DNA of 64,000 bases from Rhodothermales bacterium (GCA_951812335.1 OX638293.1:1534731-1598730), one strand, 5' to 3'; counted from the stretch's first letter, positions 16,516-26,919 are shown. The notes: generated by a model from the sequence alone, not told the origin. Made by a program: numbers and translations.

Positions 16516-19500
16516 TCACTTTATGACGGCGAATTTTCCGATAGCCGATCCTTCCGGCGAATCCACATGGAAAATGTAGAGGCCGTAGGCGATGTTCATG
16601 TTGTCGAGGGTCCGCAGGTCCCAGAAGACCTTGCCGTCGTCCACGGCGCTGCTGTGTTCGATCGTATCGACCAGTTCTCCGGCCAGGGTGTAGATACGGA
16701 TCGTGCATTCCTTCGGCACATTGGCGAAATACAGACGGCGGTCGCCCCGTTCGGTATTCGAAATCGGGTTTCTGGGTTCGATTTCGTTGGTGGCGACGTG
16801 GGGATTGGGCACTACGTAGATATTGTCTAATGCTTCCTGCGCCAGGACGGGGTCCGATCCGGCGGCCGCCGTGCGGAACGTATACGTATCCTCGTCGGCG
16901 AACGGTTTGTTCGTTCGGATGAAAAACACGTCCCCGGCGCCGGGCGGTTCGGCGTCGCCCCCCGCTTCCACCGGAAAGCGGACCTGCCAGGTGGCCAGGT
17001 TGCGTCCGTCAATCGTTTCCACGAAAATGACGGCTTCGTTCAGGTCCCAGACTCCGTTCCGGTTGGCGTCCGGTACGAAGGCCCGGATCGATTCGTTCGC
17101 TTTGGTCAGGTTGACGATTTCGAAAGGAAGATCCAGATTCGTTACGAAGGCCTGCATGACCGTGGCGTCGTCGAACCGTATCTCGTAGTCGCCGGGTTGT
17201 CCGCGCCGCCCCGGTCCGGCGGAGGCCACCCGCACTTCGAACGGCAACGTGGCGTCGCCTTGTGTCCATCCCGTCTGTTCGGCGTCGATCTCCAGGACGT
17301 GATTCTGTACAAACACGTGCAGACCTTCGAAGACGGGGTTGCCTTCCTCGTTTTTCAAGAGACTGCTTTGGTAGACTGGTGCGTACAAAAACGAGGCGAC
17401 AAGCTTCTGGAAGGCCTCGATATTCGCATCGGACAGGATTTCGACGGATCCTGCCTCCGGATGCAGCACATATTCCGATCCGGCTTCCAGCGTACGCCCG
17501 TCTTCCGTGCGCAGCGTGAAGGAATCCGCGACGATATTCTTGTGACCCAGCCCGGAAAACTGTCCCGGCCGCCCGGTCACGGTCACCGTGCGCGGTAGCT
17601 CGTTGGTTACCGTGTAGACCGTTCTGGCGCCCACCTTGTCGAAGTCGATCCGGTACGGGTTGCCGTCCGCTATAGCCGGTGCGTCCACGATCACGATCTC
17701 CAGGTTGCCGGTAGCTACGCCCTGTGTATGATCGAGTTGGATAGAAGGCGCCACATACCCGGCCGCCGGGGGACGGGGTATGGCGGACATGACGTTCACA
17801 TCGAAGACATATTCGTCCGTCGTGGGGTTGTACGTGATGGTCTTGCTCGTTTCCGTGGGGGGAATGCCGCCGGAGAATCCCTGTACGTCGCTGCCTGCAT
17901 AGCCCCGGTCGTAGGCGCTGACCGCATAATAATAGGTCTGTCCGTTGCGTACGTTGTTCGAGTCCACGTAGGTATGGAACAGACCCGTATCGTCTCCGAG
18001 GTCGTAGGCGATGCCGCGGTCGGCGAACGGAATGGGCGATGGGCCGGTAATCCCGTTTTCTAGGTCGAATTTCGCTTCGACGCCCCGTTCGTCGGTGAGT
18101 GGGCGGAAAAGAAATTTCGTGCCGTTGACGTCCGTGACAGTCTGCTGATCGGCGAATTCGTGATCGGTCGAGCGGTAGATCACGTAGCCCTCGAAATCCG
18201 CCTCTCTCGTGAGCGGGTCGAGGGTGCCTTCGGAGCGGGTTCCCCAGTAGAGCGTCACCTTTTTGTCTCCGGGCACGACCTGTACGAGCGGTTTGCGGGG
18301 CGGCTTCGCGAACCGGTACCCCACATCGTAAATCTGCTGCACCGTGCGGGCGTTCAGGCGCAGGTCCGAGAGGTTTTCGCCTACGAGGAGCGCAATGGAA
18401 AAACGCTTCGTTTCGCCGGCGCGCAGCGGGAAGTCTCCGGCCCCGTAGATGAATACGTAGTCGCCCGGCTCGGAGGGGATGTCGTCGAAGCGGCCCGGCT
18501 CCACGAAATTCCATACCCGCGCATCGTTGGAGATGTTGTTGCCGCCGAACGGGGGCGAAGCGAACGACGTCAACCCGATCATGTCGCTTTCGTCAATGTC
18601 CGTGAACTCGAAATTCGGCTCGCCCGGCTTGGTGATGTCGAACTGGGAGCCTCCGGTGGGCATGCCGTCTCCTTCCCCCTGATCTCCCGTGCCGGGTACG
18701 CCGTCAATGCCCACGTCGTCCGTTTCCGGGTCCCAGTCTCCGTCGTTGTCGAGCCCGTCGGTCCACGATTCGTCCAGCATGCCGTCCCCGTCGTTGTCCA
18801 CGCCGTCTCCCGGAAAGAACGTGCCCCCGGACGCTTCGCACGTAGCGGCGTCGGCGCCGCTGCCGTCGATGCATTCGCGGCCTCGTCCGGGACTTTCGAG
18901 GAACTTGTACCCGAAATAGCCCGGCGGCCGCCCGGCTACGTCGGATCGTCCGTCGTCGTCCCAGGCGTAGACCATGTTCAGGGCCGTATCGAAGTTGGCG
19001 AGGTCGTCGTGCCAGTCGCTCGGCCCGCCCACATGCGGATCGCCCCACATGCCGAAACGGACCCGCTCGAGGTTCCTCTCGCTCTTGTTCGTGATTTTGT
19101 AGACGAGAAAAATAGCGTCTTCCGCCAGCGGGTTCGACCACTGGTAAAGCCGCGTTTCGACTTCCAGTCCGAGACCCCTGCGGGTCGGATCGCTCGGAAA
19201 CGGCAGGTATGCGTATTCCCTGTTCGAGTAGTCGTTCATGAAGTACAACGCTTCCTTGTCCGCATTGGAAGCGCCTTGCTGGAGCGCTCCGGGCCACACG
19301 TATTCTCCAAGGTTGACGTTGTACCAGTCTTCCGGCCACGGATCCGGCCTGCCGTCGAGGTCCTTGTCCCGGTCGTCGCTTGTGGGGATCAGTTTCGATT
19401 CGGCATTGACCACCTGGATGCCTTCGAAACTGCCCACCGGTTCGGCGCAGGGGATGGGCTGCCAGCCCCAGCGTTCCTTGCCGTCCGGGGAGACTTCGCC

Positions 19501-19971
19501 CCCGTTCGATGCAAGGCCGTCGGACACGATATGCATCACATACACCGTGTCGCCCGCCGCGTCCCGCACGATCCGGCCGTTCTCGTCGCGTTTCGGCACG
19601 CTTTGCGGGTCTTCCCGGTTCGGATCGACGATCTCGGCGCCCACGAACGGCCCGAATTCGTACCCGTAGCCCAGCCCGTTCCATACGATGTCGGTAATCG
19701 TATTGCCCGGCGAGGAGATCGACCCGAAGTTGGTGATCTGGGTCGTGATCTTGTTGCCGTTCATGATGGCGTCGCGCCGGTTCGTGAAGTCCGGGCATGT
19801 GTTGCTTGCCGCCGGGCTTCCCGATACCGACTGGCGCTCCAGCCAGTTACCCACTTGCCGGTACGACCAGTCCCGCGAACGGCTCTCTACCTGCTGCGCC
19901 CGGGCGCTATGCGCCGAGGGGAGAAGGAGAAAGGCTGTCAGGCAACCAAGGAAGAGGGTGCGAAAGGGCAT
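16516..19971 (-). CDS. large secreted surface protein with C-terminal T9SS-like domain (cluster A)
   Basis: An 1151-residue exported protein with a signal peptide (about 1-25, SARAQ). The middle holds Asp/Asn-rich Ca-binding-type repeats (DGVDNDGDGMLDES, DGLDNDGDWDPETDD), a fibronectin III-like region (VTLYWGTRSEG..., YYAVSAYDRG) and beta-rich segments. The C-terminus VVPNPHVATN ... CTIRIYTLAGELVDTI ... YGLYIFHVDSPEGSAIGKFAVIK is a FlgD/T9SS-like sorting domain. Its C-terminal domain is clearly related to that of the 716-residue protein at 30350. The TonB receptor gene is 40 bp upstream and the PorV-like gene 13 bp downstream. I cannot name a substrate. Confidence 0.85.
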   Translation of the reverse strand: MPFRTLFLGCLTAFLLLPSAHSARAQQVESRSRDWSYRQVGNWLERQSVSGSPAASNTCPDFTNRRDAIMNGNKITTQITNFGSISSPGNTITDIVWNGLGYGYEFGPFVGAEIVDPNREDPQSVPKRDENGRIVRDAAGDTVYVMHIVSDGLASNGGEVSPDGKERWGWQPIPCAEPVGSFEGIQVVNAESKLIPTSDDRDKDLDGRPDPWPEDWYNVNLGEYVWPGALQQGASNADKEALYFMNDYSNREYAYLPFPSDPTRRGLGLEVETRLYQWSNPLAEDAIFLVYKITNKSERNLERVRFGMWGDPHVGGPSDWHDDLANFDTALNMVYAWDDDGRSDVAGRPPGYFGYKFLESPGRGRECIDGSGADAATCEASGGTFFPGDGVDNDGDGMLDESWTDGLDNDGDWDPETDDVGIDGVPGTGDQGEGDGMPTGGSQFDITKPGEPNFEFTDIDESDMIGLTSFASPPFGGNNISNDARVWNFVEPGRFDDIPSEPGDYVFIYGAGDFPLRAGETKRFSIALLVGENLSDLRLNARTVQQIYDVGYRFAKPPRKPLVQVVPGDKKVTLYWGTRSEGTLDPLTREADFEGYVIYRSTDHEFADQQTVTDVNGTKFLFRPLTDERGVEAKFDLENGITGPSPIPFADRGIAYDLGDDTGLFHTYVDSNNVRNGQTYYYAVSAYDRGYAGSDVQGFSGGIPPTETSKTITYNPTTDEYVFDVNVMSAIPRPPAAGYVAPSIQLDHTQGVATGNLEIVIVDAPAIADGNPYRIDFDKVGARTVYTVTNELPRTVTVTGRPGQFSGLGHKNIVADSFTLRTEDGRTLEAGSEYVLHPEAGSVEILSDANIEAFQKLVASFLYAPVYQSSLLKNEEGNPVFEGLHVFVQNHVLEIDAEQTGWTQGDATLPFEVRVASAGPGRRGQPGDYEIRFDDATVMQAFVTNLDLPFEIVNLTKANESIRAFVPDANRNGVWDLNEAVIFVETIDGRNLATWQVRFPVEAGGDAEPPGAGDVFFIRTNKPFADEDTYTFRTAAAGSDPVLAQEALDNIYVVPNPHVATNEIEPRNPISNTERGDRRLYFANVPKECTIRIYTLAGELVDTIEHSSAVDDGKVFWDLRTLDNMNIAYGLYIFHVDSPEGSAIGKFAVIK

Positions 19972-20011
19972 GTCGCGGGGCGTGTGCTTGCGCAGGGGTG
20001 CGGTTCGTGGA

Positions 20012-22843
20012 TCAGAAGGCGACGGTTACGCCGACGCGGATTTCGCGCGGGGCCGAGAAATACTGGGGCCGGGTTTCCCACTCGTCAAGCGTGGGCACGC
20101 CGGGCAGGCCGTAGCCGGGGCGCCATGTGGCGTGCCGGTTCAGTTCCTCGCTCAGCGAATAGGAGGCGCGCCCCGTATCGTTGAACACGAACACCTCGTT
20201 GCGTACGTCCAGCACATTGAAAATCTTGGCGAAAGCGCGCAGGTCGAGGGTTCCTACGGTAAACGTCTTGAAAATCCGGGCGTCCAGTTTCAATTGGGTC
20301 GGTTTGCGCCCGCTGCGCGGCAGATCGTCGATATTCTGGTCGATGAGCAGCGGCGTATACGGGTAGCCCGTGGCGAATCGTCCGATGAACGAAATCCCCC
20401 AACTGGCGGGCCGCGAAACGGTCACGATCGACGAAACGATGTGGCGCTGGTCGAAGTCCGTCGGAATGATTTCCAGTTCCGTTTCCCGTCCGGACAGAAA
20501 ATTGAAGAAGGCCGCGTTCGGGTTGTCGTTGTCTCCCTCGGCGATCTGGTAGGTATAGTCGAGGTTCGCCGAGAGCAGGCCGTTGCGCGCGCGCCGCTTC
20601 GTAAGCGCAAACGTTACGCCTTTCACGTTCACGTAATTCTGGTTCGTGTAGATGCCGTATACGTCCTCGCCGGGGATCGTGCTGTACCGAATCGTACGCC
20701 GCGTCAGATAATCGCGGATATCCTTGAAGTAGCCCGTCAGGTCGAAGGCCAGCGTTTCGGTGAGCTGCTGTTGCAGGCCGATTTCGTACTGCACCGTGCG
20801 CTCCGGGCGCAGGTTGGCATTCCCGAACGTGGGTACGCTGCCCACCGGAAATTCGAACTCCGGGTTGATGTACATATTGCGCAGCCTCGGCATCTGCGCA
20901 AAGTGCCCGTAGGAGAAATGGACGATGCCGCGCGCCGTAATGGGGAACGATACGCCGATACGGGGCAGCACCATCGTTTTGGGGCTGGCGTCCGCCGGTT
21001 CGTTCTGCGGATCGAGCAGGTCGGGGATGTATCGCCCGTTAGGGATGAAATGTTCGGCGCGGACCCCTGCATTGACGATAAAATCGGTGAACTCCAGTTT
21101 GTCCTGGACGTAGGCGGCAAGGTGCGTGGCGTTCTGCTCCGCGCAGTCGTAGCCGTCGTACGCTCCCTCGGTACTAAGGAATTCCGTGCAGCCGTACTTG
21201 TCCCGCGAGGGATTGTCGATGTCCACTACCGTGGGACTGCGGTAACGGTTGCCGTCGTACAGGACCACGAAGTTCTCCCGATCGAGCGTGTGCAATTCCA
21301 CGTCCAGGCCCGCCATGGCCTCGTGCACCAGGCCGAACTGCCGGGTGAAGTCGAGCTTCGCGCGCAGCGACGCCGCGTCCTCGTAGATATGGGATTTTTC
21401 GTTCCCGGCGAAGAGGAAGTTGGTTCCCGGAAAACCGATCATGTTTCCCTGGCCGATGCCGTTGCGGTCCACGACGTAGCGGCTGTCCTGCGGGTCCTCG
21501 TAGCGATACTGCCGGTACCGGTTTTTTGCGTACGAGAACCGGGCCGTGTAGAAGGACCGATCGCTAAGGGTGTGCGTCCAGTGCAGGGCATGATTCCAGC
21601 TGTGATCCCTGTAGGGCGCGTTGCCGTCGGGATTATACCGGTAGCTGAAATCGAAGGGCGTTCGCCGTACGCCGTCGCGCAGGTGGCTGTATTCGATTTT
21701 GGCGCCCCGGAAGGGCCGGAAGGTGATCTTTCCGAGGATGTTGAAACTTTCCCTCGGATTCAGGGCGACGATTTCGTTCGGCAGGGCCTGCGTCGAATCC
21801 GCCGCGTATTCCCACCACGGGCGCCCGTGCATTTCGTAGTACCAGTTGGGACCGTCGTAGTCGGGGAGATATTCCCGGATCGTTCCCAACCGGTCGAGGT
21901 CCGCATTGAAGTTCGCCGAATCGGACGGGAGGAAGCGCCGCCATCCGTAGATATGGCCCCGGTCCACGTCCCGGCGCCCGGAAACGAAGAAGCGCAGTTT
22001 GTCCGAAAAAAGCGGCCCGCTCAGAGAGCCTTCCAGCACGTATACGTTCAGGTCTTGCCCATCGGGCGTGCCGTAGGCGGTCTTGTTGTTCGTGAACGTA
22101 TCGCCGCCATAGACGCTGACGGACCCTTCGAAGGAATCGCCGCCTTCCTTGGTGACGAGATTCACGATCCCGGACATGGCCTTGCCGTACTCGGCGTTGA
22201 AGGCGCCCGAGATCACGGTCATTTCCTGGATGGCGTCGGCAGCCACTTCGGTGGCGAGGCCGTTCGTGTTGAAGGGATTCCCCACCGACATGCCGTCGAC
22301 GAGATAGGCGATCTCGTTGGAGCGTCCTCCCCGGATGTGGAAGGCCCCGCCGGGTCCCTGCGTGACGCCCGCCTGGGTGGCGAGTACGCCGAAGAAACCC
22401 TCCACGGGCAATAGTTCGATTTCCTCGGCGACGGTCGTTTTTCGCGAGGACGTCAGGTCCTTGCGGATGAGGGGCCGGTCGGCCACGACAACGATTTCCT
22501 CGCCCTCGATGGTCTCTTCCGCCATCTCGACGTCGATACGCGTGGTGTGGTCCGAGGAAATCTGCACCTCCTGGACTACCTGCCGCGCAAACCCGATGTA
22601 GGTGAAGGCCAGCGTATATTCGCCGGGGCGCACGTTCAGGATGACGTACTGACCGCTGGCGTCCGTGGTGGCGCCTTGGGTCGTGCCCTCGATGACCGCG
22701 TTCACGCCGATGAGCGGCTCGCCGTTTCCGGCGTCGGTCACCTGTCCGGCAATCTTTCCCTGTCCGTATGCGGGGAGTGCCGCGCCGAGTCCTGCGAGGA
22801 GTACTACTGCACAGAGAAGGGGAAAGCCGGTCGTCTTGCGCAT
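20012..22843 (-). CDS. TonB-dependent receptor with carboxypeptidase-regulatory-like N-domain (cluster A)
   Basis: A 943-residue outer-membrane receptor for TonB-driven uptake. After the signal peptide (about 1-27) comes a CarboxypepD_reg-like domain (GKIAGQVTDAGNGEPLIGVN ... TDASGQYVILNVRPGEYTL), then a plug domain (LPVEGFFGVLATQAGV, FHIRGGRSNEIAYLVDGMSV, GAFNAEYGKAMSGIVNLVTK) and a large barrel ending in Phe (IRVGVTVAF). The plug and N-domain resemble those of the receptor at 27201. There is no SusD-like partner; the downstream partners are the 1151-residue surface protein and a PorV-like barrel. Substrate unknown. Confidence 0.93.
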   Translation of the reverse strand: MRKTTGFPLLCAVVLLAGLGAALPAYGQGKIAGQVTDAGNGEPLIGVNAVIEGTTQGATTDASGQYVILNVRPGEYTLAFTYIGFARQVVQEVQISSDHTTRIDVEMAEETIEGEEIVVVADRPLIRKDLTSSRKTTVAEEIELLPVEGFFGVLATQAGVTQGPGGAFHIRGGRSNEIAYLVDGMSVGNPFNTNGLATEVAADAIQEMTVISGAFNAEYGKAMSGIVNLVTKEGGDSFEGSVSVYGGDTFTNNKTAYGTPDGQDLNVYVLEGSLSGPLFSDKLRFFVSGRRDVDRGHIYGWRRFLPSDSANFNADLDRLGTIREYLPDYDGPNWYYEMHGRPWWEYAADSTQALPNEIVALNPRESFNILGKITFRPFRGAKIEYSHLRDGVRRTPFDFSYRYNPDGNAPYRDHSWNHALHWTHTLSDRSFYTARFSYAKNRYRQYRYEDPQDSRYVVDRNGIGQGNMIGFPGTNFLFAGNEKSHIYEDAASLRAKLDFTRQFGLVHEAMAGLDVELHTLDRENFVVLYDGNRYRSPTVVDIDNPSRDKYGCTEFLSTEGAYDGYDCAEQNATHLAAYVQDKLEFTDFIVNAGVRAEHFIPNGRYIPDLLDPQNEPADASPKTMVLPRIGVSFPITARGIVHFSYGHFAQMPRLRNMYINPEFEFPVGSVPTFGNANLRPERTVQYEIGLQQQLTETLAFDLTGYFKDIRDYLTRRTIRYSTIPGEDVYGIYTNQNYVNVKGVTFALTKRRARNGLLSANLDYTYQIAEGDNDNPNAAFFNFLSGRETELEIIPTDFDQRHIVSSIVTVSRPASWGISFIGRFATGYPYTPLLIDQNIDDLPRSGRKPTQLKLDARIFKTFTVGTLDLRAFAKIFNVLDVRNEVFVFNDTGRASYSLSEELNRHATWRPGYGLPGVPTLDEWETRPQYFSAPREIRVGVTVAF

Positions 22844-22915
22844 ATCTCCGGCGTAGATAAGAAGGGAGCGCCGGGGCCTGCCGGGTATGTCCGACAGGCC
22901 CCAACGCAGGAGGGG

Positions 22916-24868
22916 TTACTTGAGGAGGATCATGGCTTTGACGTCGCGGCGTCCGAGATATTCCAGACTATAGAAGTACGTACCGCTGGCCAGGGTTTGG
23001 CCCCCGTCGCCGGTCCCGTCCCAGACTATTTCATAGGTACCCGGAGTATGCGATTGTCCGTGGATCAATGTTTTTACGATGCGCCCGGTAATGTCGTACA
23101 CGCGCACCGTCACGTTCGTCTCGGACGGGATCGTATATCCGATGGTTGTGCTCGGGTTGAACGGGTTCGGATAGTTCTCGTGCAGCTCGAAGCCAGTGGG
23201 AAGAGTGTTCGGATCCTCTTCCACTGAGACCACGAAACTCGCATCGAATTCGTAGATGCGCACGAAGGCGCGTACAGGGGACGGAAAGGTCTCCCGGACC
23301 GTACGATCGAACCGGGTACTGTCGGGATTGTATACCTCGTCGATCACCTGCAGGCTATCGTCGACACCCTGGAAGGAAAGGGCGACCTCGTTGAACCCGT
23401 CGTAGTCCGCATCTCCGAGGAAGACCACGCCGGACGGAAAGACAGGATCGCCGGCGTTGGATGCCGTGGTTCCTCCTTTCGATTGCGCCACCTCATAGTA
23501 ACTGCTCATTGTGCCCAGCGAATCGCGGTAGACGCGGTTGAATCCCGTCGAGTCGATAGAGGCGCTTGTGTCGATAAGGTGCAACGTATAACTGGCGGAA
23601 CTGGTTGGGTCGCCGCCATTGTATTTCGCGAAATGCAGAAAATTGGATGGTTCGCCTTGCATGAAACTGGCCGCGCTGTACCCGGAGCCGCCCACGAGGA
23701 CATCCATCTTTCCATCCTGATCCAGATCGCCGAGGTCGGCGCCTCCCGAGCCGGCGCCCTCGATGACGCCGGTTACGAAGTCATCCGCTGTAATGGAGAG
23801 TACGCTTTGATTGTCGTCGTAATCCATCACGGCAACATTGCCGGTATGCCAATTCGGGTAGAAGGCCTCGTCGTTTCCATCCCCGTCAATATCGCCCATT
23901 ACTCCTCCAAAAAGAGCTACGTGGTCGCCGATTCCGGCGGTTGCCTGCAGAAAAGGATTGGACGTCGAGGCGTCTGGTAGAACCACCGTATTCGGGCCTG
24001 TCACCGTTCCGTTGAAGAAGTTGAAGCTATTCCATGCGTGGTACGAAATGTCCATCATGCCGTCGCCGTTCATGTCGCCGGCAAGCATGGCGTTGGGACT
24101 CCCGCCTCCCAGTTCATGCTCATCGCCCTCATCGCCGCGAGCGTTCACTCTCGATTCGATGTTCCAGGTGGCGAACGTGTTTTCGGCCTGTCCCGTTTCG
24201 ATATCTCCGGTCAGGGACAGCACATAGAACACGTCATGGCTGCTTGGTCCGTTTGCAGGGATGAGTAGTTCTTGCTGGTCGTCGTTGTCTATATCGAGGG
24301 CTGTCATGTTCTCGGCGCCCGCATTAGCCGATGCAAGCCCGTCGAGTTCATAGAAATTGCCTACGGCTGCGGGGAAGTCGCCATAGTTATCGGAGCCTTG
24401 TCCGTCGTACTCCCATACATACGCTCCTACGGTCAAGATGGCGTTCGTAGTGTCGTAAGCGGATCCGGCTACATAGACGATTTCTCCCATGCCGTCTCCG
24501 TCAAGATCTGCGCCTGTGGCGTATCGCGCATTCCGATCAAAGTTCGTGGAGTCGATGATAGCAGTCGAGTAGACGTGTTTCCAAGCGTCTATTCCCTGAT
24601 TTTCGATGACGTGCACCCGGCCCCCGGCAGAGTGTTGGGCCACCAGGATTTCGATCTTGCCGTCTCCGTCCAGGTCGAACGGCCCGGAGATTCCGCGGGC
24701 GCCATTCTGAACGCCCACGGCAAAGGCGTCCACGGCAAAGGGGTTCGAAAATTCAGCGTCTTCGGGCGAAAAATAGTATTCCAGATTCTGCGCCGAAGCC
24801 GTCCCGGCGCCGGTAACGAGCAGGACGAGAAGCGAAAGAAAAGAAAAAGAGGTGGTAGCGAATTTCAT
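22916..24868 (-). CDS. secreted FG-GAP/VCBS beta-propeller protein with T9SS sorting domain
   Basis: A 650-residue exported protein: signal peptide (about 1-26, GTASAQ), then many FG-GAP/VCBS-type repeats with Ca-binding DxDGDG motifs (DLDGDGKIEILV, DLDGDGMGEIVYV, DMNGDGMMDISY, DIDGDGNDEAFY, DLDQDGKMDVLV, DADYDGFNEVAL), which usually fold as an integrin-like propeller. The C-terminus has FELHENYPNPFNPSTTIGY and GTYFYSLEYLGRRDVKAMILLK, a textbook T9SS type A sorting domain. It lies 72 bp upstream of the cluster A receptor on the same strand. It may bind or hold a ligand at the surface; no catalytic domain is visible. Confidence 0.9.
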   Translation of the reverse strand: MKFATTSFSFLSLLVLLVTGAGTASAQNLEYYFSPEDAEFSNPFAVDAFAVGVQNGARGISGPFDLDGDGKIEILVAQHSAGGRVHVIENQGIDAWKHVYSTAIIDSTNFDRNARYATGADLDGDGMGEIVYVAGSAYDTTNAILTVGAYVWEYDGQGSDNYGDFPAAVGNFYELDGLASANAGAENMTALDIDNDDQQELLIPANGPSSHDVFYVLSLTGDIETGQAENTFATWNIESRVNARGDEGDEHELGGGSPNAMLAGDMNGDGMMDISYHAWNSFNFFNGTVTGPNTVVLPDASTSNPFLQATAGIGDHVALFGGVMGDIDGDGNDEAFYPNWHTGNVAVMDYDDNQSVLSITADDFVTGVIEGAGSGGADLGDLDQDGKMDVLVGGSGYSAASFMQGEPSNFLHFAKYNGGDPTSSASYTLHLIDTSASIDSTGFNRVYRDSLGTMSSYYEVAQSKGGTTASNAGDPVFPSGVVFLGDADYDGFNEVALSFQGVDDSLQVIDEVYNPDSTRFDRTVRETFPSPVRAFVRIYEFDASFVVSVEEDPNTLPTGFELHENYPNPFNPSTTIGYTIPSETNVTVRVYDITGRIVKTLIHGQSHTPGTYEIVWDGTGDGGQTLASGTYFYSLEYLGRRDVKAMILLK

Positions 24869-25062
24869 GAGTCTCTATTGGTCGGAGATGGAGTGGTTAA
24901 CAAGCATGGTACGTACAAACGCAATAAAGGTAGCGAGAGGCACCCATGTTTTCAAGATGCTACCTTCGAGCGGGTTCCAGGAACCGGAAAACAGGAAATG
25001 ATTCAGTATCTCTGAAAAATGCTGAAGCGTTTCAGCGTTCCGCTACAGCGAAGGTCGCATTT

Positions 25063-26919
25063 CTATCGCCCCCTGATCATTCCCTTCGAGGCCCGGTGGT
25101 TTCCGGCGTCGAGTACATAGTAGTACGCGCCGGAAGCGACAGAGCGGCCTGCCGCATCCCGGCCGTTCCAGCGCAGGGTATGGAGACCTTCCGGCATCCA
25201 TTGCGCCTCGGATAGTCCCACGACTTCTCTGCCCAGCGCATCGTATATGCGCAGGGTTACAGGGGCGGGCTGCCGCATTGAAAACCGGATTTCCACCGTT
25301 TCCCGGAACGGATTCGGGTAACTCTGGAAGAGGGCGAACGCTTTCGGCTGTTCGGTTTCCACCCCGGTCGGGTCTGCGTCAAGGGATACCGCATTGCTTG
25401 CCCCGCTTTCGATAGAATTTGCGCTGACCGACGTCACGAAATAATGCAGAGGATCCGCACCGGCAAGCATTTCGGGACGATCCGTGAAGGACGTTTCTCC
25501 TGTCACGGCGATCAGGTTGTTCGGATCGTCCACCGCAAAGGCCGTGGGCGGGGGCGCAGGAGAACGTACCCGGTACACTGCGTAGCGCCGCACGTCGGGC
25601 ATGGAAGATGCAGGCGTCGTCCAGGAAAGCACTACTTCGTCTGAGCCGGTCCGTGCGAAGGTCAGCGTGCCGGGCGCCTCGGGCGCGGACATATCTTTCC
25701 AATCCATGGGCGGCGTGAGCGCCGGGGTATAGTACAGATTCGTACGCAGCGTGTCCGCGAAGCCCCTTGACGAAAAGACGCTGATGTTTTTCGCCCGGAA
25801 GAACACGCTTCCCTGAATGTCGTCGCGGGCGCGATTAAAGCGAACTTGCCGGGGCACCTCGCTGGTCGAAAACAAATTGCCGCTGAAGGTGGCCCTGTCG
25901 GCCCGGTACAGGCCGTGGCCCGTATACAGATGGCGATTCGTTTCCTGGGTGCGGGCGGCCCACCAGGGCGCCAGTTTGGCGTAATCCTGTCCGCCCCCGA
26001 ATGCCCAGTAGAGTTGCGGGACGATATAGTCCACCGTTCCGGCTTCCAGCCAGGCCGTCGCGTCGCCAAAGATCACGTTATACGCGTCCAGCCCCACAAT
26101 GCCCAACGGGACTCCGTTTTTCCAGATGCCGAAGGGGCTGATGCCGAATTTTACGGACGGGCGGATCGCGTTCACGCTGTCCGCCACCTGGGCCACAAAA
26201 AGATCTATGTTATCGCGTCTCCAGGCCCCGATACTGATAAATCCTCTCGGGTCGTTGTTGAAGGTTTCTCGATCCTCCGATCTGATTTGGTTGGGCGGAT
26301 ACGGGTAGAAATAATCGTCGAAGTGGACCCCGTCGATGTCGTAGCGCCGGACCACATCCGCAATAACGGTCGCAACATGATCGCGCACTTCCTGCAATCC
26401 CGGGTTTGCTACCGTTAGATTTCCGATCGTAAGCGTCCATTCGGGATGTTGTACCGAGATGTGCGAGGCATGGTTTGTATACCCCGAACCGCGCACGGCC
26501 CGATAGGGATTGAACCAGGCATGCAGTTCCATACCGCGTTTGTGCGCTTCCTCTACGGCGAAGGTCAGGGGATCGTAGAAAGGATTGGGAGGAACGCCTT
26601 GTCTGCCCGTAAGCCAGTAGGACCATGGCTCATACGGTGATTCGTACATGGCGTCGGACTCCGACCGCACCTGAAAGAAGACGGCGTTGATGCCGGCTTC
26701 CTTAAGCTTGTCCAGCATGGTGGTGAGTTGTGCCTTCTGCTGGTTACTTATAGAGGCGCCTCGCGAACTTGGCCAGTCGAGATTGATGACCGTAGCGATC
26801 CATGCTCCCCGGAACTCGTGCTTGGGGGCCGGTTGCGCGGATACAGGCTGCACGAGCCCCCCAGTGAGCGCAAGGAGCAATACCACCGCGCCGCAGGCGA
26901 TGTGTTTTTTGGAAGCCAT
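25063..26919 (-). CDS. secreted GHL10-type glycoside hydrolase with T9SS sorting domain
   Basis: A 618-residue exported protein. After the signal peptide (about 1-29, PVSAQ) comes a GHL10/DUF187 (YngK-like) barrel: EFRGAWIATVINLDWPS, GINAVFFQVRSESDAMY, MELHAWFNPYRA, DGVHFDDYFYPYP, KFGISPFGIWKNG and DYIVPQLYWAFGG. A fibronectin-like domain follows, then a T9SS domain (ALFQSYPNPFRETVEIRFS, VASGAYYYVLDAGNHRASKGMIRGR). GHL10 proteins are predicted glycan hydrolases, with peptidoglycan discussed as a target. I chose the ATG at 26919 (MASKKHIACG) because it gives a normal signal peptide; the frame is open to 26970. It lies divergently to the cluster B receptor. Confidence 0.88.
   Translation of the reverse strand: MASKKHIACGAVVLLLALTGGLVQPVSAQPAPKHEFRGAWIATVINLDWPSSRGASISNQQKAQLTTMLDKLKEAGINAVFFQVRSESDAMYESPYEPWSYWLTGRQGVPPNPFYDPLTFAVEEAHKRGMELHAWFNPYRAVRGSGYTNHASHISVQHPEWTLTIGNLTVANPGLQEVRDHVATVIADVVRRYDIDGVHFDDYFYPYPPNQIRSEDRETFNNDPRGFISIGAWRRDNIDLFVAQVADSVNAIRPSVKFGISPFGIWKNGVPLGIVGLDAYNVIFGDATAWLEAGTVDYIVPQLYWAFGGGQDYAKLAPWWAARTQETNRHLYTGHGLYRADRATFSGNLFSTSEVPRQVRFNRARDDIQGSVFFRAKNISVFSSRGFADTLRTNLYYTPALTPPMDWKDMSAPEAPGTLTFARTGSDEVVLSWTTPASSMPDVRRYAVYRVRSPAPPPTAFAVDDPNNLIAVTGETSFTDRPEMLAGADPLHYFVTSVSANSIESGASNAVSLDADPTGVETEQPKAFALFQSYPNPFRETVEIRFSMRQPAPVTLRIYDALGREVVGLSEAQWMPEGLHTLRWNGRDAAGRSVASGAYYYVLDAGNHRASKGMIRGR

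Noticed and set aside
18160-22414. Long open frames (up to about 900 codons) opposite the cluster A receptor and surface protein genes
   Set aside because: They lie antisense to genes with clear domains and show no family motifs; GC-rich coding DNA often leaves the opposite strand open. The same applies to long antisense frames at 11524-13482, 31238-33961 and 38822-41062.
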